Below, piece after piece: positions 13,001 through 24,400 of a DNA stretch of 64,000 bases. A model generated the notes under the pieces. The model saw only the letters and a list, made by a program, of their open reading frames with translations, searched no databases and was not told the origin of the DNA. The stretch comes from Hydractinia symbiolongicarpus (taxonomy: Eukaryota > Cnidaria > Hydrozoa > Anthoathecata > Hydractiniidae): contig NC_079878.1 of NCBI RefSeq assembly GCF_029227915.1, positions 11,408,001-11,472,000 on the forward strand. The letters run 5' to 3'. Both the position numbers and the translations under genes were made by a program. Position 1 is the first letter of the stretch, and every line of letters starts with the position of its first letter.

Positions 13001-13873
13001 AAATCTTTTCCCCGTTTGAGAGAAAGAAGTTCAGAATAAAATCGCTGATGTAGACAAAAGAAACTTTGACTATGAAATTTTAAAAATAACTTTGTTTTTA
13101 AGGGTAGCCTTTTAAAAGAGGACGTAAAAGGAAACAAAAAAGGTGAAAAGATTTTTCAAGAAAAATGTGTTTCACAGTTCTTATTTATTGTTAGTTTAAC
13201 AATGTTTCACGCAACAAATTGCTGATTTTTGTGTTTGTCAGAAAAATGTGAAAATAATTTATGAATTCAAAAATTTTGTTCATAAATTCAATGCTAGCTC
13301 AATGTAAAAAGGTCTTTACTTAACACTATCCACTTTTTCTGAATTTATTTTTATTGTGTGAATAAAATAGTGGTATAAAAGTAGTAGTATAACGTCAGTG
13401 TTTTGTTGCAGAATACGTAAAACGTATGGTACACGGTGCATTTTTTAAGGCGTATGCAACAAACAGATTGCATTGCCCCCCTCCCCCCATTAAAAAATTG
13501 CTCGTATTCCAGAAGTTTTAACAATTGAACTAATTTTTTTTCTTCGCCTGAGACCCAACTTCAGTCGACTAATTCTATAGGCATTTACAAGATATTCCTG
13601 ACAAGATATTAACGATTTCTGGTTTCGCTTTTTATTTAGGAAATGAATAAAATACAAAAGCAACGTGAGGAGGAGCTCAATCCAGAGAATACTACCGGCT
13701 CTCCACAAACAGATCCATTATTAAGAGACGAATACGAGTCAAATGAGAATGATAGTTTTATAAACGGTAGCATGTTCACAAACCTCTGTGTGTTTATCGG
13801 TTTTGCACTGTTCGCACTCACTGTTAACTACGTTATAAAGACTGTCAATCCAGAAGATGGTGAAGTAGGATGA
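7592..13873 (+). CDS. UBE2J2: ubiquitin-conjugating enzyme E2 J2 (ER-anchored), 6 coding exons
   Basis: Coding exons: 7592-7722, 11133-11276, 11495-11585, 12171-12218, 12847-12927 and 13640-13873. All have GT/AG ends and consistent phase and give 242 residues, close to the usual size. The UBC fold spans about residues 10-165. The active-site Cys94 lies in the motif [17 protein letters not shown], and the family-type TPNGRF segment precedes it. A charged linker follows, then one C-terminal membrane anchor at about 212-233 ([17 protein letters not shown]-like). Family members sit in the ER membrane and pass ubiquitin to ER-associated degradation substrates. The start is the first ATG of the conserved N-terminus. 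A CTTTAG at 7541-7546 could be a 5' UTR or leader acceptor. Confidence 0.93.
8034..8907. mobile_element. MITE in UBE2J2 intron 1
   Basis: The ends are inverted copies of GAGAAACTTTCACGAGAGAA (left) and GAGAAACTTTTGCGAGAGAA (right, minus strand). Many GCGAAA motifs fill both subterminal regions. No transposase is visible. A related motif-rich patch lies at 11990-12125 in intron 3. Confidence 0.6.
9745..10036 (+). mobile_element. tRNA-derived SINE, family 1, copy 1
   Basis: A degenerate tRNA-like head with a B-box-like segment (GGATTCAAACCC) is followed by a body of about 200 bp. The body contains GCCAGAGACTATAAAAG, TAGCGCTCAGCAT and TTGTCTAGTTGA. The 3' end reads CTGGGTAAATAATTTCAATA and runs into (ATA)n. 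The same body recurs at 25.5, 27.4, 28.2 and 20.9 kb. Confidence 0.8.
10037..10074. repeat. (ATA)n microsatellite, SINE tail
   Basis: A perfect TAA/ATA repeat of about 12 units directly follows the SINE 3' end, as expected for a tail expanded after insertion. Confidence 0.9.
10197..10729. mobile_element. pogo/Tigger-type MITE with TA target duplication
   Basis: The left end CAGTAGACATCCGTTAATTC and the right end (minus) CAGTAGACGTCCGTTAATTC are inverted repeats flanked by TA at 10195-10196 and 10730-10731. TAATTCGAA-like 9-mers recur many times in both subterminal regions. No transposase is present. It lies within UBE2J2 intron 1. Confidence 0.9.
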
Positions 13874-13925
13874 TGTGTGTTTGCCTGGGTTGTTGTGTAT
13901 TTACCCGAAATGATGTGTATTTCTC

Positions 13926-13931
13926 AATAAA
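13926..13931 (+). terminator. polyadenylation signal of UBE2J2
   Basis: AATAAA lies about 53 bp after the stop codon. Confidence 0.6.
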
Positions 13932-15006
13932 CCTTAAATATGATATCAGCAATGATTTACTAGCATTAAATATCCGGGGGTGGTATGACGCAATATGACA
14001 AGATTTATAACGTTGATTCCTATTTAAATTCTATATCATAAGTAAAGCCTGTAGCGAAATTGTCACGTGGTTGTTATTTTTTTGTTATAACCTGTGACGT
14101 CAGCTGATTTATCTGCTTTATGCTCATTTCGGTATGTTGGATGATGTACTCGCTATATACAATCCTCATTAGGTTTTGAATTAAAGTTATTTATTACTGA
14201 GCATTTTCGCGAAGGGCTTGTGAGAAATTATATGATACGTTGTAAGTTTAGAAGTTGTGTAGCTAAGTGATAAATAACTAGATATAAAAAGTCCAATTGT
14301 TTAACTTGTTATTTCATTACACCTCACCGTTCTTGATTTTATCTGCAGGTTTTAAAAAAATGAAAATTATTTAAGGTTTCCACTGAATCCGGAAAAAAAT
14401 GGCTAATTTTTGAAAAAAACAAATAAAAAATGTTGAAAGCGACATACAAGACAGGGAGTGATTTTAAACCAAGAACATTTTCTGCAATCAGGTTACATGG
14501 GCACTCGCTGCCATTATCGTACGAAAGCCAACAAAGTTTGCACATTGTCATGATTTGCGACGGCAATTTGCGGCAATTTTGCTGAAACGAACACAGTGAA
14601 TAGCGTCCACTTGAGTGATCGACTGTAACTGGCGGTAATTGGTCTGCCGCCATTTTTTAAAAATGTTTAGTGGCGTCTGCTACATGCAGGTTTTACGTAT
14701 TTTCAACCGTATTCGTATTACTTGTTCAAGCTTATTACTAGTTACGCAAAACCTTATTTTTAATATGCTTCTAACGAGATCTTGATCTAAAATAAATCGT
14801 TAGTAAGAGACCTTTTTGTTCTTAAATGCTGTACTTATATATTACAGACGATATCAAGTAATCAACAACCATTTGATGGATAAAACATAATATTCTTAAA
14901 CCTTTTGCCAGTCCTTAAAATAATATGAATTGAGACGCAACGATTTTTGCGAGAAAAAAAGCCTTGATATTTAAACATTAACTTTTCAAGAAACAATATA
15001 TGATCT
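13932..15006. other. intergenic, convergent gene ends
   Basis: Sequence between the ends of UBE2J2 (+) and the coiled-coil gene (-). It contains one TGACGTCA palindrome at 14095-14102 and a CACGTG just upstream. An ORF on the minus strand near 14.5 kb has no recognisable domain, and I do not call it. Confidence 0.5.
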
Positions 15007-17875
15007 TTAAGTCCTTCGAAAAAATTGCTTTTGCTGTTTACTAGCTCGTTTTGTTTCCAAATCATCTTCACCTGCTAAAAGTTTATCAATATCATCACCA
15101 TCGAAGCTGACACAATCGTGGTTATTACTGTCATCAAGCGGTTGACACTCCTGAATTGCAGAATCTTTGTCCATCAAAATCGATGACGAGCCAGCTGTAT
15201 GAAATGGTGGAAGGTCAAACACACTACTATAGTTTAACGTTGGTAGAGGTACCAACTTGTTGTAAGGTTGTGGAGATTTCGGGAGCAACGTGAAGTAACT
15301 GATGTCATCAAATGATTTCATATCTTTAAGTCCGGTGATGTTGGTTTTATCTTTTTCACTATTATCTGCGCTCTGGCAATCAGGCTGATCTTCAGACAAG
15401 TCTGTTTGAACTTTGTCAACGTCTTTTCGCATTTCAGTAAGTCTTTCGGTTAAAAAAGAGGTGATTTTTTTCGTAGCATCAAGTTCAGGTTCTGTTTTTT
15501 GGTATGGCGAGAATTTTATTTCAACATTTGCAGACTTTGTTTCATTACCAGTCAAAGTTAAAATTGTGTTTTTTTCCTCAACCTTCGTCTCAATTTGATT
15601 GACAATACTTCCCGATGGAGATAAAGCTGCTAACTTTCCACACTGGTGTGGTAATGGCGTAGGAAGCAAAGTAAAACAGCCGTCTTCAGTAGACTTCAGA
15701 TCTTTTATTTCAGTGTTATCTAAAACATCAATTGGTTTGTTTTAAAATATAAATAATCCTGGTAGTCTCACAAACACAAAATGTCCCTTTTAAAATTGTT
15801 TATTGCTAAAAACACTTACCTTTGTTTAATAAACCTAAGTCAGTCACTGTATTTTCTGCAACATCTTTCTTGCAACTAGTCTGTCCTTTTGGCATTTGCT
15901 TTCTCGCTTCGTTCAAATTCTTTCGTATTTCAATCAGTTGTTTGCTGCAATTGGAAACATTGTCTTCAGATTTGTCAGCTTCTATTGACGCCACCTTCTT
16001 TGCTTCTTTATGTTCTTTCTTAAAAACCATCTTGATTTGTTTCAAGTCTGCACTCAATTCTTCAATTCTCTTATTGGTAACATCAAGACATTCGTTCTTC
16101 GCAAGCAGTTTGGTCTCTAACTCTTTAATGGTCTTCATGCACCCTTTATTTTTATTTTCAACATTCTTTACCTTTTGACTTTCCTCTTGTAAGTCTTGTG
16201 ATAACTGTTTTAAAGTAAATCCTTTGTTAAACTTCAGTGCTTGATCAGCTTCATTTAGCATGTTTCGATCTTCCAATGTTAAGCTATAGATCTCTTTTTC
16301 AGTATTCTTGAACTTTCCCTTTCGAGAGGCAAGCTCTTTTTCTAAATCTTCAACTTTTATGTTAACTGCTTTCAATCTTAACTCGAATCTTTCTCTTTGC
16401 TGTTTCATGTTATTTGTTAGTTGGGATAGTTCCTGTAATAACTCTTTTTCGCGTCCCTCTACAAGCTTCTTTTCTTGCTTGACCTCACACAATTCTTGTT
16501 CAACTTCTTTTAATCTTTTTAAATCTTCTTCGTGTTTAGAAGCTTTTTTAACTTCTTTATTGTATTTATCATTTAACTCGTCGAACTTCAATTGAAGATT
16601 TGCCTTGCTTTCAAACAAACTTTTTTTTTCATTCTCCATTTGAATAACATGATTGAAAAGGTGTTGTTTTTCTTCCTTTAACATTAGCGTAGCAGACAAC
16701 GGTTCCTTAAGCTGTTTGTCATGACTTTTTAAACTTTTCCGAGTACCTCTCAATTCTTTCTCCTTTTGCGAAAGTTTTACAGCTCTCTCTTTTTCCTGAC
16801 TTTTAGCTGGTCGTACAACGGTAGTTGTTTTGTAACTCTGAACAGTGTTTGAAAAAGAAATTGTTTCTTGGGGTAACTCGATCTCTTCGTTATTCTCTAG
16901 TTCTTCATTTCGCGTTTTATTTTCTAATTTCTCCACAAACTCACCAAGGTCTTTATTAGGCACTTTTTCATTTTTAGTAATTATTCCAATCTCGTTCTTC
17001 AGTGTTTCTGATTTTTGAGTAGGTGAGGAATCCAACGGGCATTCTTCCTTTTCATTCCTTACTGCGGGAAAGCTGCTAGTGTTATCGCGTTGTTGCGTCA
17101 GGAAGGTTTCTCTTTTATCCTCCGTTTTTTCAAATTTTAACTTATCTTTACCATCATCATCTGCTACGTGTGAAAAAGGATTTTCTTCTCTTTTAATGTG
17201 ATTAAACTTCTGCTTTGCAGTTTTAAATTTATTCTTCGTTTCTATTTTTTCTTTTTGAGCATCTTTGACTTTTTCTAACTCTTTTATCTTCTGTTGTTTT
17301 GCGTTAAGTAAAGCTTTTATTTTGCGTAATTTTTGCTTATCCTTAGATCTTTCTTCTTGTAACTGCCTGGCCTCTCTTGTTGTATTGGCTAGTTCCTTCT
17401 GCAACATTCCGATTTCTAACGTCTGCCCATCAACACCGTCTAGGGTTTTTTCCTCCTCCCTGTCAAGTTGTTGACTCTCAAACCTTGTACAAGATGAGCA
17501 CATACTTTCTGTACTTGAAAGAAACCATTTCCCCGTGCAGCTTTTCTTTAAATCGTTGATTTCGTTTTCTAAAACAACCATCCGTCTTTTTAGACTAAGA
17601 ATTTCTGTTTCAGTAAATTTACTATTCTCTTCTATACTATTGTAAAAAGATCTTTGATCTGGGTTTATTTGTCGAGATAACAGATTGGTTAGAATCGGTA
17701 ATTGTGACCTGATTGCTTTCAGATCTTCGTGTCTTCCCTCCTGATAAGAGTGATGGAAATTTCTCTCGTGTATTCTGAGATCAGCATCAGAGAAGAAAAT
17801 AGGGCGTTCGTAACAGATGTTGCAAGTTCGCAGATTTTTTACGATAACAGATATTTCTCCATACTTGCTGTACAT
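15007..17875 (-). CDS. C2H2-like zinc finger plus long coiled-coil protein, unrecognised
   Basis: Two coding exons, 17875-15820 and 15719-15007, are joined by a CAAAG/GTAAG donor and a TTTTAG acceptor in matching phase, giving 922 residues. Residues 18-41 form one C-x2-C-x14-H-x4-H finger. Residues of about 90-670 are charged heptad-rich coiled coil with many Lys/Glu blocks. The second exon is a low-complexity acidic tail in which FTLLP occurs twice (CFTLLPTPLP and YFTLLPKSP), ending in an acidic then basic segment. I do not recognise the family; a centrosomal or scaffold role is possible from the coiled coil but not shown. The first in-frame ATG follows CCACAAG, with no visible upstream exon. 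Confidence 0.8.
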
Positions 17876-17934
17876 CTTGTGGAAGTTAAACTTCGCTTTA
17901 CGATAACAATTTACGTAATGATCTTGCGCGTATT

Positions 17935-18011
17935 TGACGTCATATTATCAAGACTTATCGCATAAGTCTGGTTAGCTGTGTAAGATATGACGTCGAGTAT
18001 GATATGACGCC
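17935..18011 (-). promoter_or_regulatory. CRE-like promoter sites upstream of the coiled-coil gene
   Basis: A perfect TGACGTCA lies at 17935-17942, 60 bp upstream of the start codon at 17875. TGACGTCG follows at 17988 and TGACGCC at 18005. CREB/ATF proteins bind such sites. Use as the promoter of this gene is inferred from position. Confidence 0.5.
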
Positions 18012-18510
18012 GGTTGATGTGTGTTAGTTTCAAATGAAATTGGAATGTAGAAACTGATAGGTTGAAAAAAAGAAAGGACAAAATCATAAAAAGTATTATA
18101 CACCAGTATATCGTAAAACTCAAAATTATCAGCTCCTTAGATTTGATTGACCCGCGTTAGAAAGTCTCTGACAGAATCGACTCAGCGCACATTAAAGAAA
18201 AGGCGCTAGTGCAAGAGGCATTAGAATAAAAGTTTCGTAGGATTATTTTTAATGAAGTTGCGTTAGATGAAATACGAAATCTCTAGATGTTTTGTTATTA
18301 TTCGTTATTTTCTGATCTCTTAAAACAATGTTAAATTTTATTTCCGGTTTTTCTCATTTTCATTTTAAACAAATTTTTCGGTTCTGTTGCTTATTCGAGA
18401 TGGTGATCATGCTCATGTTCTAAAAAAGGAAAAAGCCTTTACATGTAGCCGCAAACTAACATCTTAAACCACCATAAAAGTATAATAACCTACAAGAAAA
18501 CGTCGAGGGT

Positions 18511-19230
18511 GGGACCACAAATCAATATGCAGACGATATTATTTATTAACATTGTAAGACTGTAAACATACAACCTACAATCAACAACTTGACTCAACGA
18601 TTAGACAAGCTGAAGCAATGGTCGGCCACAAATAATCTTGCGTTCAATAACAGAAAAACAAAAATCATGCTTTTGTCAACCCCAAGAATGGCAAAACTTC
18701 ACGACCTCATGAACCCCAACCATTCAACATTCCATGTCCACCACTCGGACCAACTGATCGAATGCATTACCGTTTACAGACTTTTTGGCATCCAGTTCGA
18801 TCAAAATCTAACCCGGGAAACTCATATCAATAAACTCTCTCAATCAGTTTTTGCGAAACTATACGTTCTTCGCTATCTCCTTTGCACAGCAACATTTCGT
18901 TTGCGGAAGCAACTGGCAGAAGCCCTTCTAATTTCGAAAATTCAGTATTGCTGTTCATTGTTTTGGAACCTGCCACTATTCCAGCTGAAAAAACTTGATG
19001 AACTATTATGCAGAATTGCGTTTTTTGTAACGCGGAGATATTCCCCGCTCGAGGATGTATTACAACTTGGTTGGTTACCGATCCAGCAAAAAATACACTT
19101 TGAAATTTTAAGACTTGCCCACAAATCGATTCACCAGGATGAGTTTCCATCGTATTTGAAAGATTTCAAGTTGAGAATTGCTGTACGTGGAACTCGTAAT
19201 GATGACGAAGTTCTCAATATCCTAACTTAA
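18511..19230 (+). pseudogene. 5'-truncated non-LTR retrotransposon reverse transcriptase
   Basis: The frame begins with QYADDIIY, the YADD box of reverse transcriptase. It breaks at an in-frame TAA directly after and then stays open for 213 codons. The later part shows the typical C-terminal RT/thumb features of Jockey/CR1-like elements: LKQWSATNNLAFNNRKTK, the YRLFGIQFDQNL block and an SKIQYC-like segment. Palm motifs upstream are missing, so this is a dead 5'-truncated copy. Confidence 0.85.
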
Positions 19231-19750
19231 CTTTTACCGACCGATAAAAAAATCCATAAGCAATACTTTATGCTTTGATTGATTCCTTCTGCTCTACTTA
19301 GTCTCAATTTTTGTTCATTTGCTCGATTGTTTTTGTTTATTTCTTAAGCCCGTCGATTAATAAATATATTTAATGTATGTATATTTTCATATTATATATT
19401 TTGGTGTATAATTATCTTTTTTATATGTTCTGGTCTTAATTCTCCGTCAGAATATTATATCGATGTCTCTCAATCCTTCGCCACTTTGAACTCTGCCAAT
19501 CCTGTCTACAGTTTACAGTGTCTTTTTCTTTATAGAATAACTTATTTCTTTATTTAAATATTATTGTTATTTTAATAGGACGAATAGCCATTGTATAATA
19601 TGGAAGTGCCTGAAAGACAGTTAATAATAAAAAATAAAATATAAAGATCTAAGGATTTTATATTTGCGTTGAAACACAGATCTGTAAGATCTCGGCGTCA
19701 CAATGCAGTTGCCTCAAAGAAACCTTTCTAACGTCATTCGAATTTTTATC

Positions 19751-19757
19751 TATAAAA
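19751..19757 (+). promoter_or_regulatory. TATA box of creatine kinase
   Basis: TATAAAA lies about 100 bp upstream of the start codon, leaving a short 5' UTR of roughly 70 bases. Confidence 0.6.
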
Positions 19758-19851
19758 ACGCGCTGCAATGTTAAAAACCGTTGCAAAATCTATAACACAT
19801 TGGTTGATCTAACAAACATAAAACACACACATAAAAAAGACACATTTAAAG

Positions 19852-21408
19852 ATGGCTTCAAACGTAAAGAGCGCATACAACCGTTTCCCAGCTGACGAAG
19901 ACTTTCCTGATCTTAGCAAACACAACAACTGGATGGCAAAATGCTTAACCAAAGATATTTACAAAAATCTTCGAGATAAGGTAACACCAAATGGATATAC
20001 TCTTGACAATGTCATTCAAACAGGGGTTGACAATCCTGGCCATCCGTTTATTTACACCGTTGGGTGTGTAGCAGGCGATGAAGAAACTTACGACGTGTTT
20101 GCGGAATTGCTGGATCCAATAATCGAAAACCGTCACAGCGGGTACACCAAAGACAAGAAACATAAAACCGACATGAACCCAGCTAACTTGAAAGGTGGCC
20201 AGCTTGACTCCAATTATGTCTTTTCCTGCCGTGTACGCACTGGTAGAAGTATCAGAGGTTTTTGCCTTCCACCTCATTGCAACCGAGCTGAAAGGCGCGC
20301 AGTTGAAAAGATAACAGTAGATGCGCTGGCAAAGCTGACAGAAGATTTCAAAGGAAAATACTATCCTTTGGTAACCATGACGGAAGAAGAACAAGATCAG
20401 TTAATAAACGATCATTTTCTTTTTGACAAACCTGTAAGTTAAAAAACATGAGTGGCGAAGTTATTTTGCCTAATGTTCAAAACCAGACAAAAAATATATT
20501 TGTGTTTACTTTTAGGTGTCGCCTCTACTTACGTGTGCTGGCATGGCACGGGACTGGCCTGATGCCCGTGGTATATGGCATAACGAAGCTAAAAACTTCC
20601 TCGTCTGGGTAAACGAAGAAGATCATACCCGAATGATTTCAATGGAAACAGGTGGTAACATGGCAGCTGTGTTCAAGCGTTTCTGTGATGGAATTAATAA
20701 AGTGGAATCTTTGATAAAATCCGATGGATACGAGTTTATGTGGAATGAGCATTTGGGTTACGTCTTGACGTGTCCCTCAAATCTGGGAACCGGCTTGAGA
20801 GGAGGTTTGTGTTGTTTTGTTAGTCAAATATAGCAGATAGTATTTGGTTTGTGTTTAGCCAGAAGGGACAACAAAATCGTTTATGGGTGTTTAAGGGTCC
20901 CATTTGAGCTACAGAAAGTCCGGAAATTTCTGCCCAATTAGACAACGAAGTCGAGCATTTAACGACCCAGCTAACGATCCACATTACACCAGGTTGCTTT
21001 TTCTTACTCTATCATCGAACATGCCATCATAACTTGTCCCTTTTTTTTCTTTTAGGTGTTCATGTGAAGTTGGTTAACATGGCAAAACACCCAAAGTTCG
21101 ACGAAATACTTGACATACTTCGATTACAGGTAACACTTGACGCCTGAATTGTTTTTATAATCTCCTTATTACCTTAGATTTAAAGCAATATATCATCCGC
21201 TTCTATTCAACTTTAGAAACGAGGCACTGGGGGAGTTGATACGGCAGCCGAGGGTGGTGTGTTTGATATTTCAAATGCAGATCGCTTGGGGTTCTCTGAA
21301 GTCGAGTTGGTGCAAGGCGTTATTGATGGTGTAAGCCTCCTTATCGAGATGGAAAAACGTCTTGAGAAAGGAGAACAAATTGATGATTTAATACCAGCAC
21401 AAAAGTAA
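19852..21408 (+). CDS. creatine kinase, cytosolic type, 4 exons
   Basis: Exons 19852-20433, 20516-20804, 21056-21129 and 21217-21408 join in phase to give 378 residues, the normal single-domain length. It transfers phosphate between ATP and creatine as an energy buffer. The N-terminal phosphagen kinase domain (about 15-100) has the GVDNPGHPF segment. The catalytic domain has [20 protein letters not shown] (Glu/Asp near 228-230) and the reactive Cys280 in [22 protein letters not shown] after the Cys is the creatine kinase form rather than the arginine kinase form. No mitochondrial leader is seen. The start codon is the only upstream ATG in frame and follows a TATA box. Intron 2 holds a SINE remnant. 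Confidence 0.93.
20878..20957 (-). mobile_element. degenerate SINE family 1 fragment
   Basis: On the minus strand, TTGTCTAATTGGGCAGAAAT and CTTTCTGTAGCTCAAATGGG match the central body of the SINE seen at 27.4 kb. It lies in creatine kinase intron 2. Both ends are lost. Confidence 0.55.
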
Positions 21409-21450
21409 ACAACATTGCAACATTTGTATCTATATGTTATCTGATCAACA

Positions 21451-21466
21451 AATAAAACTGAATAAA
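21451..21466 (+). terminator. polyadenylation signals of creatine kinase
   Basis: AATAAA occurs at 21451 and again at 21461, 43-53 bp after the stop codon and before the stop of the convergent gene. Confidence 0.6.
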
Positions 21467-21493
21467 ATTTATGGTGTAATTTGTTACAGAAAG

Positions 21494-24400
21494 TCAAATT
21501 GAATTTTTAGCTTTCTTAAGGGACTTCTGTATACGTTCGATTTCTTCATCTAAATGCTCCATATCCCTTTGAAAGTCCGAGTTGTCATATGTCGCTAGAG
21601 TTGATAAAGTTTCAGTACCACTGTACATTGAATCGAATTTACTGGTTGCAAAGGTGGTGGAGGATAACGAGTTTGTTTTTGTCGTGTTTTCCAAAGTCAC
21701 ATCAGATGTTTCATTTGACGAACTTGGTTTTTGATCATATTTATAGTTCGTACTTCTCACGAATAATTTTACGATGTCTTCTTTATCGTTTGGTAGAATC
21801 CTTTTACTCGGTAAACGTTTAGCTTTTGCGTTTCTTTCGATTTCAATGTCTGCTATTAATGACGCCACAGATTGCTGCAAATCTCTGTAAAAAGCAAAAA
21901 AAAAACTTTGGAAAAATATTATTGGATAGAAATTCTCGCAAATTTCTACGACTACTTCATTTAAAATTTAATTATATGGCTTGTTACAAAGAGAAGCTTC
22001 AAAATCCTCGGATTTGTTCCTGATTCATGGAGACCACACATAAATGTAAATCATTCAAGGATAGTATTTTCCTGATTTTTCTATAACAAAATTGTTTAAA
22101 ATTTTACAAAAATTCCAAGACTAAATATAATCCTTTGTTTCTTTTTAAATGCTTAGCAGAAATGGTTTAGTGGTAGCGCATTCGCCTTGCAATCAAAAGG
22201 TTCCAGGTTCAAGCCAGCCCTTAGTTGTCAGCCCATTTGGAGCCATCTACTGGCAGTAACGTAACGTAGTTTCAGTAAGATGAGAGGAAGAGTCAGCCGT
22301 TAAGATAGAATCCCCAAGAACGTTAAACTTTACCGTTGTTTACTTTTGGGGGAAATTTTATCTTAAACTTTTGGTGCTTTCTTAAACGATTTTAACATCT
22401 GAATTTACAAATATTTTAGCTTAACGTGACTGCTGTCGAGGAGAGACAACATTTTTCAGGACTACGAAGTCACTTTGCAGGACTACCATACACTTATCAT
22501 AAACTTTTAATTTCACATAAGAAAATCAATAAGATAGCTGTAGAACAATCACCTATTAAGATTTGATAAGCGATCAATTTCTGCATCTTTTTGCTTTGCT
22601 GATAATTTCAATATGTTTAGTTCCTTCTCTTGTGTTTGTAAGCTCAAATGCAATTCTTCAGTTCGAGATTGCTCTTGTTGTATTTCTAAAAATATATAGT
22701 AAAAAAAATGTTGCATTAAGAACACAAGTGTTGTCAATTAAAATTGAGAATTTTACAAAATTAAATTTGGAAAAACTACTTTGCTGGAGGCTAGACTTCT
22801 CATTTAACCAAAGTTGATGATCTTCTAAGTATTTCAGATCCTTAAACAAGAAGATATTCATGCAATACAACTTCCACACAGATACAGCAAAAGAAATTTA
22901 GTAACGCATTCCAGCATATTTTCGTATCTAACTTAAACTTAGCGTTGCAACGTTTGTATGTTATTGTATAGCTAAAGAGAACATATCTAATTCAGCCGCT
23001 TTATTGTGACTCCTGTAAACTCCAATTAGCGACAGCCACGGAATGCCAAAATGATTGCTTTAAGGAAAGAATAGTTTATTGGAGGAAAAAAAAAGGAAAA
23101 AATCGTAAATTGCGGAACTAAAGTTTGCAAATTGTTGATACAATCATCAAAATGCGCCATTTAAAATTGCGAATGGAAGCAATGAGCCATAAATTTTTCC
23201 ACAAAATCGCTTCATAATTTTTTTTCATCTTGGTCATTAAGATTTGTTTCTTTAAAAATTCCCTTTTATGCAAATAATTAACGTGTTTCCCCTGTAAATC
23301 TTCAAAAAACATAAATAACTTGTCTTTTTCTTAAAATTGCGGATTTTGGCCAAATTCGCAATCTTTAATTCCGCAATCTTTTCTTTCGCAATTCCAATTG
23401 TTGGTTCGCTTTATTTACCTTAAGAATAGGTAGGCGATGATGTTAAACAGTACAGAATATGCCCTTAGAAAATATTTTAAACTAAATGCATTCGGGAATT
23501 TGCGTACAGGCGAAAAGGTGTTCCGGTTACATCTAGGATTTTACACCAGACACAAAACAATAAAATCGGGATTCTGTTACGGAAAATAATGAAACCAGGA
23601 AACCGCATAAAAAGATCAGATAAATGAGAACTAACAGAAACTAACAGGAAATCGTTGGGAAAGTAACTTAAAGCAATCAAAAGTAGAATAGCTTCGCGAT
23701 TAAACAAGTCCGTTTCTTCATCCATCTTGGTTATAAAATTACGACAATCTTCATTCGCTCTCGTACTTACCTTACTCGAGATTGATTGAAGTATCTTTTG
23801 ATTTTCAACTTGTAAGTCTTCGCTCACCTGCAAAAAAAAGCATAATTTTTGTCAAACTTTACTACAACTATTTCCAAATTACGCGCCAAGGAGTTCATAG
23901 TCGTCTGACGCAAGGTGACATTTCTTACTAGCTAATGAGTTTGGCCACCAAAAAGAAGACAGTGACGTGTATTCCAATGATAAGACTGTTTCAAATCAGT
24001 GACATTTTTCACATAAAATTAGTATCCATCACCGTAAAACAGGTTTTTCTAGAAGAGTTCCCTTAAACCGCAGAAATGTAGTATTAGCGTCCGTCCGACA
24101 GAAATACTGGCATTTCAGGGTGTCTCTTTCATCGATAATTTCGAGCAACATAACTTTAAAAAAGAAATGTTTAGTATCTAACAGTTTCTTGACAACAAAA
24201 ATTATGTATACCAACTTCGCAAACACAATATTTTAAATTACTCATCACAAAAGCCACAACTGAATAGAACTTAAAAACCGAGGTGTAGTTCGTGGAACAC
24301 CAAAAACAGTCAAAAGTGACATTTTTTATACCGGTATTACGCATTTGTGTTAAAAACAAATCAATGCAATCATTTGATGCAGGAAAGAAAGCTATTTTTA

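Noticed and set aside
14339-14653. 104-codon minus-strand ORF with several Cys
   Set aside because: No domain, splice or homology support; it lies in intergenic sequence.
22155-22230. Candidate functional tRNA gene with A and B boxes
   Set aside because: The acceptor stem does not pair and a non-tRNA tail follows, so I call it a SINE head.
24120-24165. Possible coiled-coil exon (LLEIIDERDT) on the minus strand
   Set aside because: Its phase does not fit between the neighbouring exons at 24550 and 23827; it could only be an alternative exon.
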